Shown piece after piece: positions 37,838 to 44,690 of a stretch of 44,690 bases of DNA. Source of the stretch: Gammaproteobacteria bacterium (GTDB taxonomy: Bacteria; Pseudomonadota; Gammaproteobacteria; GCA-001735895); NCBI GenBank assembly GCA_024638385.1, contig JAHEKJ010000016.1, forward strand, positions 1 to 44,690, read 5' to 3'. The stretch's first letter is position 1; every line of letters begins with the position of its first letter. The notes beneath the pieces were generated by a model, which saw nothing but the letters and a program-made list of their open reading frames with translations, was not told where the DNA came from and did not search any database. Both the position numbers and the translations under genes were made by a program.

Positions 37838-39511
37838 ATGCCCCTGGACCGAATCGATACCAACCGCAAGATCCGTGCGCCGCGCGGCAGCGAGCTCGCC
37901 TGCAAGAGCTGGTTGACCGAAGCGCCCTACCGGATGATCCAGAACAACCTCGACCCCGAGGTCGCGGAGAAACCCGACGAGCTGATCGTCTACGGCGGCA
38001 TCGGCCGCGCCGCGCGCAACTGGCAATGCTTCGACAAGATCCTCGAATGCCTGCGCGAACTCGACGACGACGAGAGCCTGCTGATCCAGTCGGGCAAGCC
38101 GGTCGGCGTGTTCAGGACGCACCCGGACGCGCCGCGCGTGCTGATCGCCAATTCGAACCTGGTGCCGGCCTGGGCCAACTGGGAGCATTTCAACGAGCTC
38201 GACCGCAAGGGGCTGATGATGTTCGGCCAGATGACCGCCGGCTCGTGGATCTATATCGGCAGCCAGGGCATCGTCCAGGGCACCTACGAAACCTTCGTCG
38301 AGGCCGCGCGCCAGCACTTCGACGGCGACCCGACCGGCAAGTGGATCCTGACCTCGGGCCTCGGCGGCATGGGTGGCGCGCAGCCGCTGGCGGCGACCAT
38401 GGCCGGCTACAGCATGCTGTGCGTCGAGTGCGACCCGAAACGCATCGACTTCCGCCTGCGCACGAAATATCTCGACAAGCAGGCCGAAAACCTCGACCAG
38501 GCGCTCGAGATGATCGACGCGGCCTGCGCCAAAGGCGAGGCGGTTTCGGTCGGTCTGCTCGGCAACGGCGGCGAGATCCTGCCCGAGCTGGTCAGGCGCG
38601 GCGTCAAGCCGGATCTCGTGACCGACCAGACCTCGGCGCACGATCCGGTCAACGGGTACTTGCCGATCGGTTGGACGCTCGACGAGTGGCAGACGCGCCG
38701 CGAGAACGACCCCACGCGCGTCGCCGCCGAGGCGCGCAAGTCGATGGCGGTGCACGTGCAGGCGATGCTCGATTTCCACGCGCAGGGCATCGCGACCGTC
38801 GATTACGGCAACAATATCCGCCAGGAGGCGTTCAACCAGGGCATCAAGAACGCGTTCGACTTTCCCGGCTTCGTGCCGGCGTATATCCGCCCGCTGTTCT
38901 GCCGCGGCGTCGGCCCGTTCCGCTGGGTTGCGCTGTCGGGCGATCCGGAAGACATCTACAAAACCGACGCCAAGGTCAAAGAGCTGATCCCCGACGATCC
39001 GCATCTGCACAACTGGCTCGAGATGGCACGGAGCCGCATCAGTTTCCAGGGCTTGCCGGCGCGCATCTGCTGGGTCGGCCTCGGCGACCGCGACCGGCTC
39101 GGCCTGGCGTTCAACGAGATGGTCAGAAACGGCGAGCTCAAGGCGCCGGTCGTGATCGGCCGCGATCATCTCGATTCGGGTTCGGTGGCGAGCCCCAACC
39201 GCGAGACCGAGGCGATGCGCGACGGTTCCGACGCGGTTTCCGACTGGCCGCTGCTGAACCTGATGCTGTCGACCGCCGGCGGCGCGACCTGGGTGTCGTT
39301 CCACCACGGCGGCGGCGTCGGCATGGGTTACGCGCAGCACGCCGGGGTCGTCATTTGCTGCGATGGTACGGACGCGGCGGCGGCGCGAATCAAGCGCGTG
39401 CTGTGGAACGATCCGGCGAGCGGCGTCATGCGCCACGCCGACGCCGGCTACGACGAGGCGAAAGCCTGCGCCCGCGAGCACGGCCTGAATCTCGGCGCGA
39501 TCGAGTTGTGA
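37838..39511 (+). CDS. hutU: Urocanate hydratase
   Basis: NAD-dependent conversion of urocanate to imidazolone-5-propionate. The ATG at 37838, seven bases after GGAGGA and 1 base after the hutC stop, gives 557 residues, the standard length. Signatures: [26 protein letters not shown], the NAD segment [50 protein letters not shown] and [24 protein letters not shown], where the active-site cysteine is expected. Confidence 0.98.
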   Translation: MPLDRIDTNRKIRAPRGSELACKSWLTEAPYRMIQNNLDPEVAEKPDELIVYGGIGRAARNWQCFDKILECLRELDDDESLLIQSGKPVGVFRTHPDAPRVLIANSNLVPAWANWEHFNELDRKGLMMFGQMTAGSWIYIGSQGIVQGTYETFVEAARQHFDGDPTGKWILTSGLGGMGGAQPLAATMAGYSMLCVECDPKRIDFRLRTKYLDKQAENLDQALEMIDAACAKGEAVSVGLLGNGGEILPELVRRGVKPDLVTDQTSAHDPVNGYLPIGWTLDEWQTRRENDPTRVAAEARKSMAVHVQAMLDFHAQGIATVDYGNNIRQEAFNQGIKNAFDFPGFVPAYIRPLFCRGVGPFRWVALSGDPEDIYKTDAKVKELIPDDPHLHNWLEMARSRISFQGLPARICWVGLGDRDRLGLAFNEMVRNGELKAPVVIGRDHLDSGSVASPNRETEAMRDGSDAVSDWPLLNLMLSTAGGATWVSFHHGGGVGMGYAQHAGVVICCDGTDAAAARIKRVLWNDPASGVMRHADAGYDEAKACAREHGLNLGAIEL

Positions 39512-39879
39512 GCGCGCGCTGGCTCGCCGTCGCCGCGCTCGTTAGCGCGTCGGCGGGGGCGATGGAGCTCGGCGATGCGCGGCCGCCGGCGCCGGCGCTA
39601 CTGATCGAACTGCTGCGCGGCAACACGATCGTCGCCGAATGGGACGGTCGCCCGTTCACGCAGTACTTTGCGCCGAACGGCACGACGCGCTACCGCGAGA
39701 GCGATGGGCCGGCGAGCGACGGCAGCTGGCGCGTCAATTCCGGCGGTCAGTATTGTTCGATCTGGCCGCCGTCGCCGACCGAGGCCTGCTACGACGTACG
39801 CGTCAAGGGCAACGCGATCCTGTGGCTTTCCGGCGGCAAGGTCCACCCGTCGGAGGTCGTCCGCGGCAACGCTTTCTAA
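39508..39879 (+). CDS. Small secreted protein of unknown function
   Basis: GTG at 39508 overlaps the hutU stop (GTGA) and opens 123 residues. A signal peptide is evident ([16 protein letters not shown]). The mature part has [45 protein letters not shown] and [20 protein letters not shown]. Two cysteines probably pair in the periplasm. The repeated Gly-Trp and Tyr-rich strands resemble DUF995-type secreted proteins; the assignment is tentative. It would be co-transcribed with the hut genes, although a link to histidine use is not evident. Confidence 0.75.
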   Translation: MSARWLAVAALVSASAGAMELGDARPPAPALLIELLRGNTIVAEWDGRPFTQYFAPNGTTRYRESDGPASDGSWRVNSGGQYCSIWPPSPTEACYDVRVKGNAILWLSGGKVHPSEVVRGNAF

Positions 39880-39918
39880 TCCGGCCGGCCCGGACGCCGC
39901 ACCCGATGGCTTTCGAAG

Positions 39919-39960
39919 AGTAACTTTTTCTCGGAGTTATTACCCCGAGAAAAAATTACT
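39919..39960. repeat. AT-rich inverted repeat, possible terminator or operator
   Basis: Arms 39919-39934 and 39945-39960 are inverted copies (15 of 16 matching) around a 10-base loop. They carry CTTTTTCTCGG and CCGAGAAAAA. A shorter repeat, GTAAC to GTTATTAC, overlaps the left half. It ends the hut plus-strand unit and precedes the redoxin gene by 100 bases. The base of the stem is A/T rather than G/C and no separate T-run follows, so a terminator is only one reading; a regulatory site for the redoxin gene is another. Confidence 0.5.
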
Positions 39961-40060
39961 GCGAATATTTCGGTTGCGCGTTCGTTCATATCCTTACGGG
40001 AGTGAACTATTGCTGCGCCGATCGGGTCTTCCAACAAGGCTCGTTGCGTCGGAGACGTCC

Positions 40061-40630
40061 ATGTTGAGCAGGAGAAAAGTCGTCAAAACCGGGATCGCCG
40101 CGCTCGGTGCGGCCGCGCTGGGCAAGTCAGGCCTCGGTTTCGGAGCCGATCCGCGCTACGGCATCGTCGGCCGCAAGGCGCCGGAACTCGAGGTCGGCTA
40201 CTGGATCGACCGGTTCGGCGAGCCGACGCGGTTCCGTCTCGCCGAGCACGCGGGCAAGTGGATCTTTCTGAAATGCTGGCAGAGCTGGTGCCCCGGCTGC
40301 CATTCGCACGGCTTTCCGGCGCTCAAGCAGATCTCGGACGCGCTCGTCGGCAACCCGCGAATTGCGATCGCCGGCATCCAGACCGTGTTCGAGGGCCACA
40401 CCACCAATACCGTCGACAAGGTTCGCGAGATCCAGCTGCAATACGATTTGCAGATTCCGATGGGTCACGATCCGGGATTCGAGCAGGGCGCGCCGCAAAC
40501 CATGCGCGATTACCGCACCGGCGGCACGCCGTGGATGATCCTGATAGACCCTGGGCGCAGCGTCGTGTTCAACGACTACGGCATAGATGCCGACAAGGCC
40601 ATCGAGTTTTTACGTCGACAAACCGCCTGA
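40061..40630 (+). CDS. TlpA-like redoxin with Tat-type signal
   Basis: A 189-residue exported thioredoxin-fold protein. The N-terminus SRRKVVKTGIAALGAAAL resembles a twin-arginine signal. The active site is CWQSWCPGCHSHG, with Cys77 and Cys80 as the CxxC pair. GGTPWMILIDPG carries the cis-proline of the fold. GGAG precedes the ATG. Substrate and partner are unknown; TlpA/ResA-like proteins reduce or protect periplasmic thiols. It stands alone between the hut block and the convergent lipoprotein gene. Confidence 0.88.
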   Translation: MLSRRKVVKTGIAALGAAALGKSGLGFGADPRYGIVGRKAPELEVGYWIDRFGEPTRFRLAEHAGKWIFLKCWQSWCPGCHSHGFPALKQISDALVGNPRIAIAGIQTVFEGHTTNTVDKVREIQLQYDLQIPMGHDPGFEQGAPQTMRDYRTGGTPWMILIDPGRSVVFNDYGIDADKAIEFLRRQTA

Positions 40631-40766
40631 CCGCGCCTGCGCGTAAGAATTTTTCCGATCAATATCTCCCGGGTTCCCGATCGAACCAAATTTTGCACCA
40701 AGGAACTGATCCCGGCGAAGCAGGGACCCTCCCCGGGTTAGCCGAATTGATACCCGGACCCGAAAT

Positions 40767-41612
40767 CTACCCGCATTCGTTCATGATTCGAGCCCGACCC
40801 ACGATCTCGGACCATTTACTCAAATCGGCCGCGTTGAACTCGGAGGTGCGGGCGTAGGACACTTCGGTCATCGTCCGGGGGCCGCGAATAACCTTCCTAA
40901 CCGAGTATTCGTCGCGTAGCGGGGCACAATCCGAAAGCGCCTGCCGAAAGAGCACTTCGGTTGGACCGGAATCCAGGATTTCATGCCTGACGACGGCGCA
41001 GCGGGGCGTATTCGATTGATGCGCTGCGGCGATACTCTCGAAGAAATCGGCGGCGCTGACGTCGAGACTTGCGTTCGACAGAATCTGCACGCTCACCAGC
41101 TCGGACCAGTTTTGAACAGTCTCGCCGGGCAAGACGTATTCCAGCAGGACTCGATTACCGCCGCCGTCGGAATGGCCCTGCTGCCAATCACGATCGTCCT
41201 TCGGAAAAGGCCCTACCGCTTCCTTGATACGTAGCGTTTGAAGCTGCCACGGCGCAATCTTCTTGACCAGCGTGCCATTGTAAAACATGAAACCGTACAG
41301 CTGCTTCCCGTCCGTTGGCGCGGGACCGAAAGTCTGTTCGGCCGTAACCGGCACGAGATAGCCGGCGTAGAGATTTCCACCTTCCACCGGAGTCGCTTTG
41401 AACCAGTATTTTTGCGGTGGCCAGATTAGCAGCTCGTCGGCGTACCGGGTAAGCAATCCTCCTTTGAACTGGGCTTTGATTGTCGTCTCGTGATTACTCG
41501 GACAGGTTCCATAGTCGAGTGTGGCGAGCTCTTCCTGGGTCGGAGGGGTTGCGCAGGAAGCGAGAAAAAGAACCCCCCAATAGATGGTGAAACGAAACCG
41601 CGAGTAATTCAT
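40767..41612 (-). CDS. Lipoprotein of unknown function
   Basis: A 281-residue protein from the ATG at 41612, with AGAGGC as ribosome site. An alternative in-frame start exists at 41636. The signal and lipobox (YWGVLFLASC, Cys20) mark a lipoprotein. The mature part has IKAQFKGGLLTRYADELLIWPPQKYWFK, YGFMFYNGTLVKKIAPW and LLEYVLPGETVQNW. I do not recognise the family. Base composition and codon use are visibly less GC-biased than the neighbours, so recent acquisition is possible. Neighbours give no functional clue. Confidence 0.75.
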   Translation of the reverse strand: MNYSRFRFTIYWGVLFLASCATPPTQEELATLDYGTCPSNHETTIKAQFKGGLLTRYADELLIWPPQKYWFKATPVEGGNLYAGYLVPVTAEQTFGPAPTDGKQLYGFMFYNGTLVKKIAPWQLQTLRIKEAVGPFPKDDRDWQQGHSDGGGNRVLLEYVLPGETVQNWSELVSVQILSNASLDVSAADFFESIAAAHQSNTPRCAVVRHEILDSGPTEVLFRQALSDCAPLRDEYSVRKVIRGPRTMTEVSYARTSEFNAADLSKWSEIVGRARIMNECG

Positions 41613-41659
41613 GGAATCGCCTCTGGATGATGCCATCCGAAAATTGTTGTTGGAGACTA

Positions 41660-41688
41660 TTTATATTCCTAAAAACAATTCTTGTCTA
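41660..41688 (-). promoter_or_regulatory. Sigma-70-type promoter for the lipoprotein gene
   Basis: On the minus strand, TAGACA (41688-41683), 17 bases, then TATAAA (41665-41660). Each hexamer differs from consensus by one base. Transcription would start about 41653, some 40 bases before the lipoprotein ATG. The tract is markedly AT-rich for this window. Confidence 0.6.
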
Positions 41689-41807
41689 TCGATTCCGGAG
41701 TCGGGTGCAGCGCCGAAAAACGGGCGACAAATCGATACGATTGCCGGCGTCCGGGGACTGCGACGAAACCACCACTCGACGGCGTGGCGAGCCGGTCGGG
41801 CTGCCGG

Positions 41808-42596
41808 TCAGTGACCGGCAGACTTCAGGTATTTACGGATCGCGTGGGACGCGGCGGCGAAGCCGAAGCACGCGGTGACGCCGACGAACGAGCCGATGCC
41901 GGTCGCGCAGTCGAGCGTCGTGCGCTCGGGCGCGACCGGCTTGGCGAAGCTGACCGTGCCGTCGCCGACCGGGTAGCGCGGCTGCTCGGTCGAATAAACG
42001 CAATCCATGGCGTAGCGCCGCTTCGGGTTGCGGCTGTAGCCGAGCCTTTGCCGCAGCGTCGCGCGCACCTTGGCGAGCAGCGGATCGTTGAACGCGTGGG
42101 TGATGTCGCGGACCTCGATCTGGATCGGGTCGAGCAGGCCGCCGGCGCCGCCGGTCGAAACGATGCGGATCTTGTTGCGCCGGCAGTGATGCATCAGCGC
42201 GACCTTGTGGCTGACCTGGTCGATCGCGTCGATCACGTAGTCGTACTGCCCGAACTCGAAGTCGTCGACGTTACCGTGAGTGACGAGGTCATCGATCGCG
42301 CGGCAGTCGCATTCGGGGTTGATCGCGAGCACGCGCTCGCGCAGTACCTCGACCTTGGCGCGATCGATCGTGTCGGCGAGCGCGTGCAGCTGCCGGTTGG
42401 TGTTGCCGAGCTGGATGTCGTCGTGGTCGATCAGCGTGAGCGCGCCCAGACCCGAGCGCGCGCAGGCCTCGACCGCCCACGAGCCGACGCCGCCGAGGCC
42501 GACGATGCAAAAATGCGCGCGCGCGAGCGGCTCGAGCGCCGCCTCGCCGAAGACGCGCGCAAGTCCGGCGAAACGCTCGCGGTAGTCGGGGCTCAT
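41808..42596 (-). CDS. tcdA: tRNA threonylcarbamoyladenosine dehydratase (TcdA/CsdL)
   Basis: ATP-dependent cyclisation of t6A37 to ct6A in ANN-decoding tRNAs. A 262-residue E1-like (ThiF/MoeB) protein from the ATG at 42596. Features: [42 protein letters not shown] with the nucleotide-binding glycines, [38 protein letters not shown] and [11 protein letters not shown]. The C-terminus ends in a hydrophobic helix typical of TcdA. It is divergent from gmk. Confidence 0.95.
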   Translation of the reverse strand: MSPDYRERFAGLARVFGEAALEPLARAHFCIVGLGGVGSWAVEACARSGLGALTLIDHDDIQLGNTNRQLHALADTIDRAKVEVLRERVLAINPECDCRAIDDLVTHGNVDDFEFGQYDYVIDAIDQVSHKVALMHHCRRNKIRIVSTGGAGGLLDPIQIEVRDITHAFNDPLLAKVRATLRQRLGYSRNPKRRYAMDCVYSTEQPRYPVGDGTVSFAKPVAPERTTLDCATGIGSFVGVTACFGFAAASHAIRKYLKSAGH

Positions 42597-42629
42597 TGTG
42601 AACGGGTTCGCATCGATGCGCGCAGTGTA

Positions 42630-42658
42630 TTGGTCTCGCCCCGATCTGTCATTACAAT
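42630..42658 (+). promoter_or_regulatory. Candidate gmk promoter
   Basis: TTGGTC (42630-42635), 17 bases, then TACAAT (42653-42658). The -10 has five of six consensus bases and the -35 only three. Transcription would start near 42665, about 29 bases before the gmk GTG. Confidence 0.45.
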
Positions 42659-42693
42659 AGGCGGCCGCGACCAACCCTGGACTCGAGTACCCC

Positions 42694-43323
42694 GTGACCA
42701 CTGCCTGCCTGTTTACGATCTCCGCGCCTTCGGGCGCCGGCAAGACCAGCCTGGTCAAGGCGTTGCTGGAAAAAAGCGGCAACGAGGTTGCGGTCTGCGT
42801 CTCGCATACGACCCGGCCGATGCGCCCGGGCGACGTCGACGGCCGCGACTATCACTTCGTCGCGCGCAAGGCCTTCGAGCAGATGATCGCCGCCGGCGAG
42901 TTTCTCGAGCACGCGCAGGTTTTCGACAATCTCTACGGCACCGCGCGGGCGTCGGTCGACGCACTGCTTGCGAGCGGCCGCCACGTGATCCTCGAGATCG
43001 ACTGGCAGGGCGCGCGCCAGGTCAAGGCGCGGTTGCCGGAAACCGTTGCCGTCTTCATCCTGCCGCCGTCGCGCGCGACGCTCGAGCAGCGCCTGCGCGC
43101 CCGCGGCACCGACGACGACACGACCATCGCGCGGCGCATGCGCGACGCCGACCGGGAAATGTCGCACTACGGCGACGCCGAGTACCTCGTCGTCAATGCC
43201 GACTTCGACCAGGCGCTCGCCGACCTCGAGGCCATCGTCCGCGCCCAGGGCCTCCTGCTCGCGCGCCAGGTGGAGAAACACCGCGCCCTGATCGACTCGA
43301 TACCGCCGCCCGACGACGCCTGA
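42694..43323 (+). CDS. gmk: Guanylate kinase
   Basis: Phosphorylates GMP to GDP with ATP. A 209-residue protein starting at GTG 42694. The P-loop is [10 protein letters not shown] (Lys17). GMP-binding and lid segments [35 protein letters not shown] and [12 protein letters not shown] are intact. It precedes rpoZ and spoT as in other gammaproteobacteria. Confidence 0.98.
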   Translation: MTTACLFTISAPSGAGKTSLVKALLEKSGNEVAVCVSHTTRPMRPGDVDGRDYHFVARKAFEQMIAAGEFLEHAQVFDNLYGTARASVDALLASGRHVILEIDWQGARQVKARLPETVAVFILPPSRATLEQRLRARGTDDDTTIARRMRDADREMSHYGDAEYLVVNADFDQALADLEAIVRAQGLLLARQVEKHRALIDSIPPPDDA

Positions 43324-43400
43324 TTAAATCGCCGAAATCCCTTCAGGTTTGGGCATTTTTTGGCTATCATTGCGCGCCTTTCGACAACCGGAACCCGTTC

Positions 43401-43694
43401 ATGGCGCGAATCACCGTAGAAGACTGCCTCGAGCACATCGAAAACCGCTTTGACCTCGTGTTGCTGGCGTCGCGGCGTGCGCGGCAGATCGCCCAGGGCG
43501 CCGATCCGCTGGTGCCGCCGGAAAACGACAAGCCGACCGTCATCGCGCTGCGTGAAATCGCCGAGAACCTGATCAATTCGGACAAGATGGACGAAATGGA
43601 GGCGCAGGCCGAGATCGAAAAGATCGCGACCGACGACGACCTGATCCGGCAAATCGCGCAAGCCAGTCTCGAAGCCGACGACCAGCCCGAGTAA
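43401..43694 (+). CDS. rpoZ: RNA polymerase omega subunit
   Basis: The 97-residue omega subunit, with the family N-terminus [30 protein letters not shown] and [15 protein letters not shown]. The acidic tail is typical. It follows gmk by 77 bases; that gap contains TATCAT at a plausible -10 position but no convincing -35. The order gmk-rpoZ-spoT is conserved in gammaproteobacteria. Confidence 0.97.
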   Translation: MARITVEDCLEHIENRFDLVLLASRRARQIAQGADPLVPPENDKPTVIALREIAENLINSDKMDEMEAQAEIEKIATDDDLIRQIAQASLEADDQPE

Positions 43695-43762
43695 GCCGCT
43701 CTTTTTAAAACGCTTTTTCGCTTCCGGGCGCGCTTTGCCGCGGCCGGCATTTGGCTGTGCCC

Positions 43763-43789
43763 GGGTCTTGCAAATGTGTTATAAGACCC
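43763..43789. repeat. Inverted repeat between rpoZ and spoT
   Basis: GGGTCTT (43763-43769) and AAGACCC (43783-43789) form a perfect 7-base stem around a 13-base loop in the 131-base gap. A TTGACA follows at 43794. It may weaken read-through from rpoZ or be an operator for a separate spoT transcript. No strong T-run follows, so it is not a standard terminator. Confidence 0.35.
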
Positions 43790-43825
43790 TATTGACATAG
43801 AGATAATTGCTAGCCTGAAAACCCG

Positions 43826-44690
43826 ATGGGGGCGAACTACGCCAATCTGTTCGAAGTCATCGCCGGTGACGCCGCGATCGACGACGACGCCACCCGCATC
43901 ACCGAGCTTTGCCGCGAACTGCATGCTTACCTCGAACCGCAACAGGTCGAGGACGTCTACCGTGCCTACCTGGTAGGCGCCGAGGCGCACGAGGGCCAGA
44001 TCCGGGTCTCGGGCGAGCCCTATATCAGCCACCCGGTCGAGGTCGCGTTCATCCTCGCCGAGATGCGCATGGACGCCAACAGCATCATCGCCGCGATCCT
44101 GCACGACGTCATCGAGGACACGCCGACGCGCAAGGAGCAAATCGCCGAGCAGTTCGGCGAGGAAGTCGCCGAGCTCGTCGACGGCGTCAGCAAGCTGACG
44201 CAGATCGATTTCCGCAGCAAGGCCGAGGCTCAGGCCGAGAATTTCCGCAAGATGATGCTGGCGATGGTCAAGGACATCCGCGTCATCATCATCAAGCTCG
44301 CCGATCGCCTGCACAACATGCGCACGCTCGACGCGATGCCGCCCAACAAGCGCCGCCGAATCGCGCGCGAGACGATGGATATCTACGCGCCGATCGCGAA
44401 CCGTCTCGGTATCTTCAAGATCCGCCACGAGCTGCTCGACCTGTCGATCAGGGCGGCCTACCCGATGCGCTACCGCGCGCTCGTGGCCGCGGTCAGCCAG
44501 GTGCTCGGCAACCGCAAGGAGATCTTCAACACGATCGAGGCCGGAATTCGCCAGCGGCTCAAAGAGGTCAATATCGACGCCGAGGTCAAGTACCGGCAAA
44601 AGAACATCCACAGCATCTACCGCAAGATGAAGGAGAAGAAGCTCAGCTTCAAGGAGCTCACCGACGTCTTCGGCGTGCGCATCACGACGC
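43826..44690 (+). CDS. spoT: SpoT, bifunctional (p)ppGpp synthetase/hydrolase (N-terminal part)
   Basis: Controls (p)ppGpp levels in the stringent response. The frame runs off the right edge after 288 codons of about 700. The HD hydrolase domain is visible: GEPYISHPVEVAFILAEMRMDANSIIAAILHDVIEDT (the His-Asp pair), EEVAELVDGVSKLT, NFRKMMLAMVKDIRVIIIKLADRLHNMRTLD. The RelA/SpoT synthetase domain is just beginning (VKYRQKNIHSIYRKMKEKK, DVFGVRITT). Gene order and an intact hydrolase domain favour SpoT over RelA. Confidence 0.96.
   Translation, partial: MGANYANLFEVIAGDAAIDDDATRITELCRELHAYLEPQQVEDVYRAYLVGAEAHEGQIRVSGEPYISHPVEVAFILAEMRMDANSIIAAILHDVIEDTPTRKEQIAEQFGEEVAELVDGVSKLTQIDFRSKAEAQAENFRKMMLAMVKDIRVIIIKLADRLHNMRTLDAMPPNKRRRIARETMDIYAPIANRLGIFKIRHELLDLSIRAAYPMRYRALVAAVSQVLGNRKEIFNTIEAGIRQRLKEVNIDAEVKYRQKNIHSIYRKMKEKKLSFKELTDVFGVRITT

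Noticed and set aside
40709-40740. TGATCC at 40709 as another ECF promoter
   Set aside because: No CGTA element follows at 16 bases, and the region lies between convergent genes.
41681-41694. CTTGTCTAT resembling half of the HutC box
   Set aside because: Only one half-site is present; the second arm reads CGATT instead of ACAAG. It is better explained by the promoter of the lipoprotein gene.
43763-43789. Rho-independent terminator after rpoZ
   Set aside because: The 7-base stem has a 13-base loop and no following T-run, so it is listed only as an inverted repeat.

Overview
The window is GC-rich, densely coded bacterial DNA. Gene content points to a free-living gammaproteobacterium: RecBC, the gmk-rpoZ-spoT block, TcdA, YgiQ, YrbL and a ybgA-like/phr pairing. 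No tRNA, rRNA, CRISPR array, prophage or intact insertion sequence was seen, and no gene-free stretch exceeds 300 bases.

Layout. (1) 1-5767, minus: recC then recB, which runs off the left edge. (2) 5946-7618, plus: an unrecognised helical protein and a 2OG-Fe(II) oxygenase, closed by a REP-like hairpin at 7621-7700. (3) 7705-11456, minus: MFS-PlsC fusion, methylmalonate-semialdehyde dehydrogenase and a small membrane protein. (4) 11742-14267, plus: a CHASE2 receptor Ser/Thr kinase. (5) 14278-25809: a divergent photo-oxidative stress island. (6) 25826-27988: ygiQ. (7) 28017-39879: histidine utilisation. (8) 40061-42596: a TlpA-like redoxin, a lipoprotein of somewhat different composition, and tcdA. 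(9) 42694-44690: gmk, rpoZ and the start of spoT.

The island is the most interesting region. An ECF sigma factor and its zinc/cupin anti-sigma factor ChrR, the singlet-oxygen sensing pair, head a minus-strand operon with a TudS-like DUF523-DUF1722 protein and a photolyase. The divergent plus-strand genes encode two cyclopropane-synthase-type methyltransferases, DUF2878 and DUF1295 membrane proteins, a secreted protein, a lipocalin, an NTF2-like protein, a FAD amine-oxidase-type protein and DUF1365. Three promoter-like elements of identical architecture (TGATCC, 16 bases, CGTATA or CGTAGA) stand before the sigma operon, before the divergent operon, and before the NTF2-like gene inside it. This makes a self-contained regulon: ChrR release, then sigma factor, then membrane-lipid remodelling plus DNA (and perhaps thio-nucleobase) photodamage repair. 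A 48-codon remnant of a short-chain dehydrogenase sits between the NTF2-like and FAD genes.

The hut region carries the five-step pathway (HutH, HutU, HutI, HutF, HutG) with the repressor HutC. A 20-bp palindrome between divergent hutF and hutI is the obvious HutC operator. The minus-strand hut operon continues, with overlapping or closely spaced genes, into yrbL, a DMT exporter, a BenE-type transporter and a FAD amine oxidoreductase.
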